Below are positions 35,050 through 44,470 of a stretch of 44,637 nucleotides of DNA, piece after piece (within the stretch, counting starts at the first letter, position 1; the number at the start of each line of letters is the position of its first letter). The position numbers and the translations under genes are program-made. The stretch lies in contig JAKQJH010000097.1 of NCBI GenBank assembly GCA_029561255.1, positions 1-44,637 on the forward strand, given 5' to 3'. This DNA is from Bacteroidota bacterium (lineage in GTDB: Bacteria; Bacteroidota; Bacteroidia; Chitinophagales; Chitinophagaceae). The notes below the pieces were generated by a model. That model was not told where the DNA came from and searched no databases. It was given only the letters and a program-made list of their open reading frames with translations.

Positions 35050-35595
35050 TCAGGGCTTATAATTTTTTTCAATCCATTCTTCCTGGGAGCGGGCCAGATG
35101 ATCCAATGGAGTTTTTTGCTCGATCTTCTCCTGGGCCTTCCGAATGGCACTGCTGATCATACTGTGCTCAATCAGTTCTGTTTCCTTCATACCCAGCTGT
35201 TCCATCACTTTAATAATTTTTTCTCCGCCGAACTGGCTGAACAGTGGTTCACGTAAGGAGGAGTAAACAACAGCTTTTTCAAGATGCATGGACTGGTAAG
35301 CTTCCTGTTCTTTACTATGTAAGGGATAATGTTCGGCGAAAAGGGGTGTTCTGCCGGCCCGTTGTGCGGTCAATGCCTCACGGACCAGTAATACAGGTAC
35401 CGTTACAGAACTGTGTTCATTCATATAAGCCGTGATTTTTTCGAGACTTTCCTCAAACCAGCAAACGATCACGGATTGCGGCTGATTATTCCAGGCTTCC
35501 AGCAATACAGTCAGTTTGGCGGGCTCACTGATCACCACTTTGTCGGTTACCGTTACCGAATCAGAATTGTTTTTCTTTTTGAATAAACCAAACAT
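35050..35595 (-). CDS. Conserved hypothetical cytoplasmic protein
   Basis: A 181-residue soluble protein. The N-terminus MFGLFKKKNN is basic; the middle (VIVCWFEESLEKITAYMNEH, VTVPVLLVREALTAQRAGRT) suggests an alpha/beta fold, and the last third is helical (EKIIKVMEQLGMKETELIEH). It lacks known catalytic motifs. I recall similar short genes in Bacteroidota annotated only as hypothetical. It ends about 60 bp before the met operon promoter on the same strand, and it is preceded by a terminator of the next gene. It is likely transcribed alone. Confidence 0.7.
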   Translation of the reverse strand: MFGLFKKKNNSDSVTVTDKVVISEPAKLTVLLEAWNNQPQSVIVCWFEESLEKITAYMNEHSSVTVPVLLVREALTAQRAGRTPLFAEHYPLHSKEQEAYQSMHLEKAVVYSSLREPLFSQFGGEKIIKVMEQLGMKETELIEHSMISSAIRKAQEKIEQKTPLDHLARSQEEWIEKNYKP

Positions 35596-35658
35596 GGGGC
35601 GAATTTGCTGCTAAAGTAGAATGCAGGGGGGGAGCAACCAAATTATTTTAACGTATAC

Positions 35659-35695
35659 AAAAAAGGCCACCGCTCTTACAAGCGGCAGCCTTTTC
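35659..35695 (-). terminator. Terminator after the 35729-36304 gene
   Basis: On the minus strand AAAAGGCTGCCGCT and AGCGGTGGCCTTTT form a stem with loop TGTAAG and a T run. One internal mismatch is present. Confidence 0.8.
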
Positions 35696-35728
35696 TGTTA
35701 CTGTGTATGAAAACCGTCCTTTAGTTGT

Positions 35729-36304
35729 TTAATTCATTGCGGTCTCTTTGGACATTTTAGTGCCGGTATACATCCAGGCTTTCGGGGTTACCGGTTTTTT
35801 TGATTTAGCATTTTTAACGGTAACAACAGCGGGTTCTTCTACCGGGACAAATGCCGCAGCAGGGTTTTCCGCATTGTATTCTTTACCCAGACAAATACTC
35901 AGGGTATTGGTCAGTTTATCGTAAATCAGGGTGCCTTCCGCTACGTCATTTCCTTCCGCGGTTTTCTGAGCGGGTATTTTATAGGTTGCCGGTGATTTCC
36001 TGAGCATGGCTTTCACGCGACCCTGGGGCAATCCATCGATCCAGGCGATTCCCTTATTTACTTCATCAAGAGTAATGCTGAGAAGGGCTGCATCCACATT
36101 GGTGGCAGACTCATATTTCCCGATCACCGGGAATACATCTTCACGGGTAGGGGGTGCCGGGGCTGTTAGGATCTTATCGCGATACAACGCCGAAATAGAA
36201 TCTACCGTGGGATTTTTCTTTGCATCCCAGGTTTGCTGGGCACTGACTGTAACGGAAAGTAAGGTCAATACAAATCCGCCCATTATAACAATGGTCTTTT
36301 TCAT
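35729..36304 (-). CDS. Exported hypothetical protein
   Basis: A 191-residue protein with a signal peptide (MKKTIVIMGGFVLTLLSVTVSA, cut before QQTWD). The mature part is small, with an SxALYRDKIL segment, a possible ITLDEVNKGIAWIDGLPQGR helix and a lysine-rich tail (VKNAKSKKPVTPKAWMYTGT). No domain is recognised. It is divergent from uvrA across a 196 bp gap in which I see no other gene, and it has its own terminator. Confidence 0.7.
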   Translation of the reverse strand: MKKTIVIMGGFVLTLLSVTVSAQQTWDAKKNPTVDSISALYRDKILTAPAPPTREDVFPVIGKYESATNVDAALLSITLDEVNKGIAWIDGLPQGRVKAMLRKSPATYKIPAQKTAEGNDVAEGTLIYDKLTNTLSICLGKEYNAENPAAAFVPVEEPAVVTVKNAKSKKPVTPKAWMYTGTKMSKETAMN

Positions 36305-36500
36305 AAGAGAAATTTTTAATGATTTAATTGGTACTCGGGCATTACTTCAAAATATTGTGCCAGAGTAAATATTTGTGGATAACTTCAAAAACTTTGGCTC
36401 TTTTTCCCTGTTTTTGATGGAGTTACTGGCGGAAGGGTCAATCATCTCCATCACTATATAAAGAGGGAGCCCCGCTGAATCAGTATCTTCGTTTCCCGAT

Positions 36501-39353
36501 ATGGCAAAGAGTAAACAACCAGAAATCACCCCTGTGGTGCAGGAACCCGAGACCATTGAAGTATATGGGGCCCGGGTGCATAACCTGAAAAATATTGATA
36601 TATCCATCCCCAAGAATAAGCTGGTAGTGATCACCGGTATCAGTGGCAGTGGCAAATCCTCCCTTGCTTTTGATACCATTTATTCGGAAGGTCAACGCCG
36701 GTATATGGAAACTTTCGGCGCTTATGCCCGGCAGTTTATTGGTGATATGGAACGGCCGGACGTTGATAAGATCACAGGTCTGTCTCCGGTGATTTCCATT
36801 GAACAAAAGACCACGAATAAAAATCCCCGCTCCACCGTAGGCACGGTGACGGAAATCTATGATTTTCTCCGCTTGCTCTACGCCCGTATCGGGGAGGCTT
36901 ACTCCTATAATACCAAAAAGCGGATGGTGAAATGGAGTGAGGAGGAAATCGTCGATAATATCTTTAAAAAATATAAGGGGAAAAAGATAGCCCTGCTGGC
37001 CCCCATGGTCCGGGGACGTAAGGGCCATTACCGGGAACTTTTTGAAGATGTACGCAAAAAAGGATTCCTGAAAGTGCGTGTGGATGGGGAAATAAAGGAC
37101 CTGGTTCCCAAAATGCAGGTCGACCGGTATGTGATCCATGATATTGAACTGGTAGTGGACCGGCTGCAGGTAACCGATGAACTCAGGGCCAGGCTGAGCC
37201 AGAGTGTTCAACAAACCCTCAAACTCGGCAAGGATCTGATGTTTATGCTGGTGGACGATACAAAATTTGTCCAGTTTTCCAAATTGCTGATGTGTGAGGA
37301 TACCGGTATCAGCTACGAAGAACCTTCCCCCAATGCTTTTTCGTTCAACTCTCCGTATGGGGCCTGTCCGGTCTGTAAAGGACTGGGTACAAAGCACCAT
37401 ATCAATATGGATGCGATCATTACCGACCCCACCCTGAGTATCAGTGAAGGGGGGATTGCCCCGCTGGGAGAAGAACGCGATGCGTGGGTTTACCGCCAGG
37501 CCCAGGAGGCGGCGAAAAAGAACAAGATTTCCCTGACGAACCCGGTAAGTAAGCTGACGCAAAAGCAGCTGAACATCATGTTCTATGGAAATGAAGACGG
37601 GCAGCAGGAAGACATCGAATTTGAAAACGCCAAATTCGATCCCAATGCCCCCTTTGAAGGAGTGATCAATATGCTGCAACGCTGGTTTGCCAATCCATAC
37701 AGTGAAGCAATCCGGGAGTGGGCAGAGGACTATATGATTGTAAAACCCTGTGACAGCTGCAATGGCACCCGTTTGAAAAAAGAAAGTCTCTGGTTTAAAG
37801 TCAATGGCCGCAATATTGCCGAATTGAGTCAGATGAATCTCGACAACCTCGCGGCCTGGTTTGATGGCATCGAACTGATGCTGGACAACAAGCAACAGGC
37901 TATTGCCAAGGATGTGCTGAAGGAAATCAGGGAACGGTTGCAATTTTTGCTCGATGTGGGACTGACTTATCTGACCATCAATCGTTCTTCCCGCACGCTC
38001 AGTGGGGGAGAGTCACAACGGATACGGCTGGCTACCCAGATTGGTTCCCAGTTACAGGGGATCACGTATATTTTAGATGAACCTTCGATCGGATTGCACC
38101 AACGGGATAATCACCGCCTGATCGAGGCATTGAAAAATCTCCGCGATATTGGAAACAGTGTGCTGGTGGTGGAACACGATAAGGATATTATGCTGGCGGC
38201 GGATCACCTGATTGATATCGGACCCAAGGCCGGTTTCCATGGCGGACGGATCGTGGCTCAGGGTGATCCCAAAGATTTATTAAAACTGGATACCCTGACT
38301 TCCGGTTACCTGAACGGCCATCATCGGATTGAAATACCGGCAGAGCGTCGGCAAGGAACGGGAAAATTCCTCGAGTTGAAAGGTGCCGCCGGAAATAACC
38401 TGAGGAAAGTGGATGTGAAATTTCCATTGGGAAAATTTATCTGCGTGACCGGCGTGAGTGGAAGTGGTAAGTCTACCCTGATCAATGAAACCTTATATCC
38501 CATCTTGTCCAAACATGCATTTGGCTCAAAAATGACCCCGCTGGAGTATAAATCCATCAAGGGCCTCGAACTGATTGATAAAGTAATTGAGATTGACCAG
38601 TCGCCGATTGGCCGAACTCCGCGAAGTAATCCGGCCACCTATTGCGGATTTTTTACCGAGATCCGGACTTTGTTTGCCTCTCTTCCGGAATCCAAAATAC
38701 GGGGATACAATGCAGGTCGGTTCTCCTTTAATGTAAAAGTGGGCCGTTGTGATGTGTGTGAAGGCGGGGGCATGCGGGTGATTGAAATGAATTTCCTGCC
38801 GGACGTATATGTCCATTGTGAAAAATGCAATGGCAAACGCTATAATCGTGAAACACTCGAGATCCGCTACAAAGGGAAATCCATTGCGGATGTACTGGCG
38901 ATGACGGTGGAAGAAGCGGTTGAATTTTTCCAGCCGGTGCCCTACCTCTTCAGGAAGATCAAAGTGCTGGAAGAAGTGGGACTGGGATATATCACGCTCG
39001 GACAGTCGGCCGTAACACTCAGCGGTGGTGAAGCCCAACGGGTCAAATTATCCACGGAACTCGCCAAACGGGATACGGGGAAAACCTTTTATATTCTTGA
39101 TGAACCAACCACGGGATTGCACTTTGAAGATATCCGTCACCTCCTGGTGGTATTAAATAAACTGGTGGACCGCGGCAACACGGTTTTGGTGATTGAACAT
39201 AATATGGATGTGATCAAAGTGGCCGATCATGTGATTGATATTGGTCCGGAAGGCGGCGATGGGGGAGGAAGGGTGTTGTTTGAAGGAACGCCGGAGGAGC
39301 TGGTGAAAAATAAGGAGAGCTTTACCGCACAATACCTGAAAATGGAATTATAA
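36501..39353 (+). CDS. uvrA: Excinuclease ABC subunit A
   Basis: A 950-residue DNA damage recognition ATPase of nucleotide excision repair that loads UvrB. It has two ABC halves: Walker A motifs GISGSGKSS (about 46-54) and GVSGSGKST, signatures LSGGESQRIRLA and LSGGEAQRVKLS, and Walker B segments YILDEPSIGLHQRD and YILDEPTTGLHFED. Zinc-binding cysteines are seen in ACPVCKGLG with CDSCNGTRL, and in CDVCEGGGMR with HCEKCNGKRY. The length matches the family (about 940-960). A terminator follows directly. The long open frame on the other strand (36480-37943) is a shadow of this coding sequence. Confidence 0.98.
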   Translation: MAKSKQPEITPVVQEPETIEVYGARVHNLKNIDISIPKNKLVVITGISGSGKSSLAFDTIYSEGQRRYMETFGAYARQFIGDMERPDVDKITGLSPVISIEQKTTNKNPRSTVGTVTEIYDFLRLLYARIGEAYSYNTKKRMVKWSEEEIVDNIFKKYKGKKIALLAPMVRGRKGHYRELFEDVRKKGFLKVRVDGEIKDLVPKMQVDRYVIHDIELVVDRLQVTDELRARLSQSVQQTLKLGKDLMFMLVDDTKFVQFSKLLMCEDTGISYEEPSPNAFSFNSPYGACPVCKGLGTKHHINMDAIITDPTLSISEGGIAPLGEERDAWVYRQAQEAAKKNKISLTNPVSKLTQKQLNIMFYGNEDGQQEDIEFENAKFDPNAPFEGVINMLQRWFANPYSEAIREWAEDYMIVKPCDSCNGTRLKKESLWFKVNGRNIAELSQMNLDNLAAWFDGIELMLDNKQQAIAKDVLKEIRERLQFLLDVGLTYLTINRSSRTLSGGESQRIRLATQIGSQLQGITYILDEPSIGLHQRDNHRLIEALKNLRDIGNSVLVVEHDKDIMLAADHLIDIGPKAGFHGGRIVAQGDPKDLLKLDTLTSGYLNGHHRIEIPAERRQGTGKFLELKGAAGNNLRKVDVKFPLGKFICVTGVSGSGKSTLINETLYPILSKHAFGSKMTPLEYKSIKGLELIDKVIEIDQSPIGRTPRSNPATYCGFFTEIRTLFASLPESKIRGYNAGRFSFNVKVGRCDVCEGGGMRVIEMNFLPDVYVHCEKCNGKRYNRETLEIRYKGKSIADVLAMTVEEAVEFFQPVPYLFRKIKVLEEVGLGYITLGQSAVTLSGGEAQRVKLSTELAKRDTGKTFYILDEPTTGLHFEDIRHLLVVLNKLVDRGNTVLVIEHNMDVIKVADHVIDIGPEGGDGGGRVLFEGTPEELVKNKESFTAQYLKMEL

Positions 39354-39386
39354 AAAAAGGACCAGCATTGTTGCTGGTCCTTTTTT
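39352..39386. terminator. Bidirectional terminator between uvrA and the Yip1 gene
   Basis: AAAAAGGACCAGCA and TGCTGGTCCTTTTT form a perfect stem around TTGT, with A and T runs on the two sides. It serves both converging genes. Confidence 0.88.
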
Positions 39387-39399
39387 ATTCAGCTATTTA

Positions 39400-40014
39400 T
39401 TATAAGCTAAAACTTGCATTGCCCAATCCATAGCTTAGGCCAAATACAGACATAAATATCTTTGACATGATTAAACCTATAACCACAAATACCACAATCA
39501 TGACGAGCAATGAAACTACAAAGTAGCTGACTTGTTTGTCTTGTGGTGTTTTCTTAAGTTTAGGTAAACCCAGGTAAAGCAGGTACAATCCGTAAAGGCT
39601 GGCGAGTCCTCCGATAATGGCGAGTGAAGGTATGATTGCCAGCAATCCTCCCACCCATCCGGGGGTCCAGGAATATGCCACCAGTTGTACAGATTTACCC
39701 AAATTCTTTTCGGAACCAAAACTGGGAGCCAGGGCATCTATTACAAATGCGCTTACAAACACACTCAGTAAAGCACCTGCAAGAACAGAAATTCCGTGGT
39801 ACAGACCCCAGTCAATACCCTTGAGACGGACGCCGAATCCAAGGTTAGCACCTATTAAGCCATATCCGATAAATGCAGCAACTGCGGCTGCTCCTGCCAG
39901 GGGTAATACATATCCGGTAATGATGCCCGGCACATTTGCTTCTTCTCCATTTACGACATCCCATTCTTTAGCGGGTGTCAGCATAATGTTTTTTGCTCTT
40001 TCAATTAAGTTCAT
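39400..40014 (-). CDS. Yip1-family membrane protein
   Basis: A 204-residue integral membrane protein. It has the typical short amphipathic start with ILTPAKEWD (MNLIERAKNIMLTPAKEWDV) and about five membrane helices (ITGYVLPLAGAAAVAAFIGY, GISVLAGALLSVFVSAFVID, LLAIIPSLAIIGGLASLYGL, YFVVSLLVMIVVFVVIGLIM). The SWTPGWVGG and YLLYLGLPKL motifs fit the bacterial Yip1 (PF04893) family. The function in bacteria is not settled. It converges with uvrA, sharing the terminator, and is probably a single-gene unit. Confidence 0.88.
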   Translation of the reverse strand: MNLIERAKNIMLTPAKEWDVVNGEEANVPGIITGYVLPLAGAAAVAAFIGYGLIGANLGFGVRLKGIDWGLYHGISVLAGALLSVFVSAFVIDALAPSFGSEKNLGKSVQLVAYSWTPGWVGGLLAIIPSLAIIGGLASLYGLYLLYLGLPKLKKTPQDKQVSYFVVSLLVMIVVFVVIGLIMSKIFMSVFGLSYGLGNASFSL

Positions 40015-40199
40015 AATTGGTTGTTTTTGGTTGAAGACCTACTCATATGGCTTTTCGGCATTCGCCCCCGGTTCAGGCTCCGGGTCGCCTTACTGCTTAT
40101 GGAACTAATTTAAGCTAGTTTCTGCATAAATGAGAATGAAACAAAGCTAATTGTTGATAACCGGTTAACATATCCCTGTTTTAGGGGAATCTGAAGACA

Positions 40200-40425
40200 A
40201 AGTACGAAGTTAGAAGTACGAAGTACGAACGGGATTTCGTGAAGCGAGTTACTATACGTTATTTAAGGTTGGACTTTCTTAGAAGTGGCTGTTATTGCCG
40301 ACTGCCGACTGCCGACTGCCGACTGCCTACTGCATACTGCCTACTGCCAACTAATCCCCCCTGTAAACAACAAAAGCCACTAAACAGCGGCTTCTCGTAC
40401 TTCGTACCTCGTACTTCGTACTTGT
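40200..40425 (+). repeat. Composite intergenic repeat E3
   Basis: In order: heptamer array AAGTACG/AAGTTAG (40200-40232); core ATTTCGTGAAGCGAGTTAC ... CTTTCTTAGAAGTGGCTGTT (40233-40292); heptamer array GCCGACT x4, then GCCTACT, GCATACT, GCCTACT, GCCAACT (40297-40351); and a last block of CTCGTACTTCGTAC repeats (40395-40425). Apart from this element, 40015-40743 holds no gene I can support. Confidence 0.85.
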
Positions 40426-40743
40426 TGATTCCCTTAAGGTAAAGGCAGGAAGTGATTGTAAAAATCTTCAGCTTAGGGGTTCCTGGTTTTGCCGGGATAC
40501 TGGATTTAGACAATTTCCCTGCCTGGTTACCTGGATTAGAAATAATCCGGATAATACCTTTTCGGGTTTCTTAGTTATGACAATTAAAAGAGCTCAGGGT
40601 TGATAAATTCCCGAAAGCAGGGCAGAGAGCATTTAATAAAATTGTATACAAATGAGAGTACCAATAGAGAACGGATTAGGTTTATTCAACCAGGTATCAG
40701 ATTTTACTAATCTCCCTGCCGCTTTTCGGGACGGCATTCGTTT

Positions 40744-41169
40744 TTAACGTATTTCAAATTTTCCGGAGGCGGTTTCCGCATCTCCCTGGAAAACACTAAA
40801 TGTATATTTTCCTTTGCGCAGGCCACTCAGCTTATAATGACTCTTCGGTTTCATTTTATAATGCTGGATGATGGTGCCCTGCAGGTCAAATACAAAGAAG
40901 TCTACTTCGGCGCCGTCATTTTCTTTGGCTACCACGTGCATCTCACGTTTTACGGCAGCCGGATGAATTTTGACAGCTGAATTATTCAGGGAAGTAAAAT
41001 TCCGGGATTTGCCTTTTTCTTTTTTAGCCGGTTCTTCTTCTTCCGGATTGTTGCTTACAGTAATGGGTTTACGGTAAGGGGTGCCGGAGGCGAATGCCGG
41101 TTCAGCAATGAGGAGGCCGGTGAGGATCACCAGTCCCGCCAGGCTGCGGACATTAAATAAGGGTTTCAT
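40744..41169 (-). CDS. Small exported protein with a sorting-domain-like end
   Basis: A 141-residue protein with a signal peptide (VRSLAGLVILTGLLIAEPAFA). A Glu/Lys-rich stretch (NNPEEEEPAKKEKGKSRN) is followed by a beta domain of about 80 residues: EVDFFVFDLQGTIIQHYKMK, YKLSGLRKGKYTFSVFQG, ETASGKFEIR. This resembles the Ig-like fold of type IX sorting domains (FDLxGxxI ... L-G-Y-V), but the terminal lysine-rich strand is not typical. It lies 26 bp downstream of the outer-membrane protein gene on the same strand, so the two are probably co-transcribed. Function unknown. Confidence 0.75.
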   Translation of the reverse strand: MKPLFNVRSLAGLVILTGLLIAEPAFASGTPYRKPITVSNNPEEEEPAKKEKGKSRNFTSLNNSAVKIHPAAVKREMHVVAKENDGAEVDFFVFDLQGTIIQHYKMKPKSHYKLSGLRKGKYTFSVFQGDAETASGKFEIR

Positions 41170-41195
41170 AGTGGTTCGGTATTAGGCGGTACGGA

Positions 41196-42149
41196 TCAGT
41201 AAAACACCGGGCATTTCAGGTGCTTCAGGTTACTGTTGCCACCGAGGCGCCAGCCAAGCCGGAAAATACTGGAGAAGAAAGCGTCATTTTGTTTGGGATC
41301 GCCTCTTTCAGCAAATTCTTCATAGGGCCGGGTGGTCGGGAAGCTATAAGTACCCCTGTAGTATAACCTTCTTGCTTTTACCGCATCAGCGGCAGGGAGA
41401 TACTGATCAAAATAGATCGGATCGATATAGTAGTTGTTACTCACATCATCTACATGATCGGTAAATAATTTACGGTGCAGGATCTCGAATCCGAGATACA
41501 TGTTTTCTTTTACATAATATTTTACACCAAAACCTCCCAGCACATTTTTCTGGGTCAGTTTGTAAGGTTTACTGTCGGGGTATTCCGCAAATCCCTGTCC
41601 TTCGAGACGGAGTGGGGCGGTTTTCACCCAGCTGCCATCCACATCTTTGGTTTCCGGATTGAAATGATAGATACCCACACCCGCCAGTAAATAGGGGCGG
41701 AGTTTGCCAAGTAAGCCATCATATTTTTCCAGGAAATAAGTAGGATAAATTTCAGCAGCCACATAGGCTTCGCTGATTTTGGAACGGAAATTCAGATTCC
41801 TTTCCCGGCGGTCCATTTCTGCACCACCTTTGGAAGGGGCTTGTGCATCATCGCCTGAAACATAACCGAGGTTACCGGCAAGACGTAAACCGAACCATTC
41901 AGTAGGGTAGTAGTTAACGTACAGCCCTTTGTTCAGTTTGGTCAGTGGTAAATCAAGGTCTTTAATAAATGTTTTACCTACACCTGCACTTCCACCCAGG
42001 TCGCCAAGGAAGAACATCGGGCCTATGCCAAGACCGATTTCAACTTTGCCATTACCTGTTGTGAATGATTGTGCCTGTGAGGAAAAAGAGAAGACTGCAA
42101 GGAAGCAGACTAGCGCGGACAGCCGCACTTTGAGTAAACTTGTTCTCAT
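41196..42149 (-). CDS. Outer-membrane beta-barrel protein (DUF6089/PorG-like)
   Basis: A 317-residue protein with a signal peptide (LSALVCFLAVFSFSSQAQS). The mature part alternates in the manner of a barrel: VEIGLGIGPMFFLGDLGG, LYVNYYPTEWFGLRLAGNLG, YVAAEIYPTYFLE, LRPYLLAGVGIYHFNPET, NVLGGFGVKYYVKENMYLGF, FFSSIFRLGWRLGGN. The early GxxxFxGDLGG motif and a C-terminal KCPVFY are what I associate with Bacteroidota barrels of the DUF6089 kind, some of which belong to the type IX secretion/motility machinery. Its exact role is not clear. It precedes the small exported protein gene in the same unit. Confidence 0.8.
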   Translation of the reverse strand: MRTSLLKVRLSALVCFLAVFSFSSQAQSFTTGNGKVEIGLGIGPMFFLGDLGGSAGVGKTFIKDLDLPLTKLNKGLYVNYYPTEWFGLRLAGNLGYVSGDDAQAPSKGGAEMDRRERNLNFRSKISEAYVAAEIYPTYFLEKYDGLLGKLRPYLLAGVGIYHFNPETKDVDGSWVKTAPLRLEGQGFAEYPDSKPYKLTQKNVLGGFGVKYYVKENMYLGFEILHRKLFTDHVDDVSNNYYIDPIYFDQYLPAADAVKARRLYYRGTYSFPTTRPYEEFAERGDPKQNDAFFSSIFRLGWRLGGNSNLKHLKCPVFY

Positions 42150-42291
42150 TGGTATCAGATTTCTGGTTTTTCTACTATTGGATTTCGAGAACTAAGGTAG
42201 ATGAATAGTAAAATACAGGGCTAATATTTGAGCCGTTATTTTTGTTTTTGACCAGAATTAAAGCGCTTCTACTTCGTGTTTTTACGAAGAC

Positions 42292-42747
42292 TCAGGGTAA
42301 ATACATAATGATATGGGGGATATTATCCTCAAGATAAATCTCGCCCTCAGGTTGAAAACCCAGCGATACATAGAAGGATTTTAAATATAACTGAGCTCCG
42401 ATACGGATCGGTCCCGCTCCGTATAATATATATATTGTCTCAATCGATTTCTGCATCAGTTCACGGCCAATCCCTTTTCCACGAACAGCAGGGGAGCTTA
42501 CCACCCGGCCAATAGATGCTTCCGGATACGACAGGCCCGGAGGTAATAAACGCGTATGCGCCAATAACTTTTTATCGGGCGTTTCATTATCCCATCCCAT
42601 CAGGTGCCAGGCGGATATATCTTTATTGTCCATATCCTGGTACACGCAATTCTGTTCCACCACAAAAACCTCACTTCTTAACTGAAGTATTGCATAAAGT
42701 TCATGAGGCGTGAGTTCGTCGAATTTCTTGAGAGTCCAGGTGGTCAT
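42292..42747 (-). CDS. GNAT acetyltransferase, ElaA type
   Basis: A 151-residue enzyme. The N-terminus (FDELTPHELYAILQLRSEVF, VVEQNCVYQDMDNKD) is the ElaA signature. The acetyl-CoA site is in IGRVVSSPAVRGKGIGRELM (the RxxGxG motif A), and the end has SFYVSLGFQPEGEIYLEDNI. ElaA proteins are GNAT N-acetyltransferases whose substrate is not settled. The gene is complete and alone between the barrel gene and repeat E4. Confidence 0.9.
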   Translation of the reverse strand: MTTWTLKKFDELTPHELYAILQLRSEVFVVEQNCVYQDMDNKDISAWHLMGWDNETPDKKLLAHTRLLPPGLSYPEASIGRVVSSPAVRGKGIGRELMQKSIETIYILYGAGPIRIGAQLYLKSFYVSLGFQPEGEIYLEDNIPHIIMYLP

Positions 42748-42784
42748 TTAACAGGTGTTTTGACAAAGATAGGGAAGAGAGAGA

Positions 42785-42917
42785 GTCCACAGTTGGCAGT
42801 CCACAGTCCACAGTAAACAGCCAATTCTAAGAAGGTTATATCTTAAGTAACAAATAGTAACTCGTTTTACGAAATGCCGCTCGTACTTCGTACTTCTAAC
42901 CTCGTACTTCTAACTCA
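42785..42917 (-). repeat. Composite intergenic repeat E4
   Basis: On the minus strand: arrays of TTAGAAGTACGAGG/TTAGAAGTACGAAG, core ATTTCGTAAAACGAGTTAC ... CTTCTTAGAATTGGCTGTT (about 42815-42876), then heptamers TTACTGT, GGACTGT, GGACTGC, CAACTGT, GGACTC. The left array overlaps the stop codon of the ABC ATPase gene (TAG at 42910-42912). Confidence 0.85.
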
Positions 42918-44337
42918 CCCGTCTTCCCTGCTCAATCCTGATAAACTTATCTACACATCCCGGTACGTCTGCTTCATAGTGCGAAACAAATACCAGTGTC
43001 TTACCGGTTACGGTACAGACCCGGTTGATCAGTTCCAGCAGCCGGTGCTTTCTGTCCGGGTCCAGTCCCTGGCAGGGTTCATCCAGTATTAATAAGGGTG
43101 GGTCTTTTACCAGGGCCCTGGCCAGCAGCAGCATCCGTTGTTCACCGGTGGAGAGTTCCAGCAGTCGTTTATTTTTGTGTGTACTGATCCCGCAAACCTC
43201 CATCCATTGCATGACCCATGCTGTGTCTTCAGCGCTTACCTGCCGGAACAGTCCGATGGTATCAAAAAGTCCGGAAGCTACCGTTTCAAAACCGGTGGAA
43301 GAATCGTTGAAGTAGACATGTAGTTCAGGTGACAGGAAACCGGTTTTCTTCTTGATGTCCCAGATGCTTTCCCCGCTCCCTCTTCGCTGGCCAAATAAAT
43401 GAATTTTATTCGCATAGGCCTGCGGGTTATCCCCGTTTACCAGACTTAATAATGTTGATTTCCCCGCTCCATTCGGACCTGTTAGCAGCCAGCACTCTCC
43501 GGGTAATACGCGCCAGTTGATCCGGTCCAGGATCAGTTTGTCGCCATACCGGACGGTCACTTCCTCCATATCGATAATACTGTTAAATACAGGATGTTCC
43601 TTTGACAAAGGAATTGTTTCAGCAGCAGGGGGTTCCTGTTTGGTCTCTACAACAACCGGCTTCCGGAGGAGTCCGGCCTTGTCTTCTATGGATTGCATAT
43701 ACCCGTTTTCCAGGAAGAGTACTTTATCCGCGCTCTCCGGAATTTCATCTGCCGAGCTGATCATCATTACCAATACTTTTGCCGCTTTCAGTCTTATGAT
43801 CTGTTCGTTGAGCCACAGGCGGGTGCCTGTATCCAGTCCGGTAAAGGGCTGATCCATGATCAGTACCGCCGGTTTCCCCAGTAAGGCATTCAGTAACTGC
43901 AGTTTTTTATTTTCTCCGTTGGATAATTGGATGAGCTTCTCCTCCAGCAGATAGGCCATTCCCATTTCAGCTATCAGTTCCCGGGCCGCCGACAACTGCT
44001 GTCCCAATGATTCAGCCACGGTTTGGGTTTCTTCCGTATCATAGGAATTAAACCGCTGCTGGTAATACAAATCCGAGGTGGATTGCAGGGTTTTAAAATG
44101 ATGCTGTTGTTCCACCCAGGCTATCGGACTCCCATCAGGAAAATGATAGGTAATCGTACCCTGGTAATATAATTGCTGAGCCAGCGCCAGTCCCAGGCTC
44201 GTCTTGCCACATCCAGCCGGCCCGGTAATAGCCAGAGCCTCACCGTTGTAAAGAGAAAATGAAATATTTTCCAGGATCTTTTTTCCTGAACGTGTGATCG
44301 AAAGATTGTTTACTGATAAGATTGGGGATGATAACAT
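42910..44337 (-). CDS. Double ABC ATPase, ModF-like
   Basis: A 475-residue soluble protein with two ABC domains and no membrane segment. Domain 1 (1-225) has Walker A GPAGCGKTS (39-47), signature LSNGENKKLQLL and Walker B VLIMDQPF. Domain 2 (about 250-475) has GPNGAGKST, LSTGEQRMLLLARAL and LLILDEPCQGLDPDRKHRL. Length and layout match ModF/PhrA-like proteins, whose role is unclear; they are not part of a transporter operon. The D-loop of domain 1 is DQPFTGLD and its signature is LSNGE instead of LSGGQ, common in this group. It lies between repeats E4 and E5, and its stop codon falls in E4. Confidence 0.88.
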   Translation of the reverse strand: MLSSPILSVNNLSITRSGKKILENISFSLYNGEALAITGPAGCGKTSLGLALAQQLYYQGTITYHFPDGSPIAWVEQQHHFKTLQSTSDLYYQQRFNSYDTEETQTVAESLGQQLSAARELIAEMGMAYLLEEKLIQLSNGENKKLQLLNALLGKPAVLIMDQPFTGLDTGTRLWLNEQIIRLKAAKVLVMMISSADEIPESADKVLFLENGYMQSIEDKAGLLRKPVVVETKQEPPAAETIPLSKEHPVFNSIIDMEEVTVRYGDKLILDRINWRVLPGECWLLTGPNGAGKSTLLSLVNGDNPQAYANKIHLFGQRRGSGESIWDIKKKTGFLSPELHVYFNDSSTGFETVASGLFDTIGLFRQVSAEDTAWVMQWMEVCGISTHKNKRLLELSTGEQRMLLLARALVKDPPLLILDEPCQGLDPDRKHRLLELINRVCTVTGKTLVFVSHYEADVPGCVDKFIRIEQGRRVS

Positions 44338-44343
44338 AAAAAA

Positions 44344-44470
44344 AAGAATAGCTACGAGCTGCGAGTTACGAGCTAGATTTTGTAAAACGAGTTACAATTT
44401 GTTATTTTAGATTTAACCCTCTTAGAATGGGCTGTTGACTACTAACTACCGACTACTATCTACTAACTAG
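44344..44470 (+). repeat. Composite intergenic repeat E5
   Basis: Array GAGCTGCGAGTTACGAGC, core ATTTTGTAAAACGAGTTAC ... CCCTCTTAGAATGGGCTGTT (44372-44433), then heptamers TGACTAC, TAACTAC, CGACTAC, TATCTAC, TAACTAG. The last heptamer contains the stop codon of rarA on the other strand. Confidence 0.85.

Noticed and set aside
36480-37943. 487-codon open frame on the minus strand
   Set aside because: It is exactly opposite the 5' half of uvrA, whose protein sequence is unmistakable; the antisense frame has no recognisable domain and arises from codon bias.
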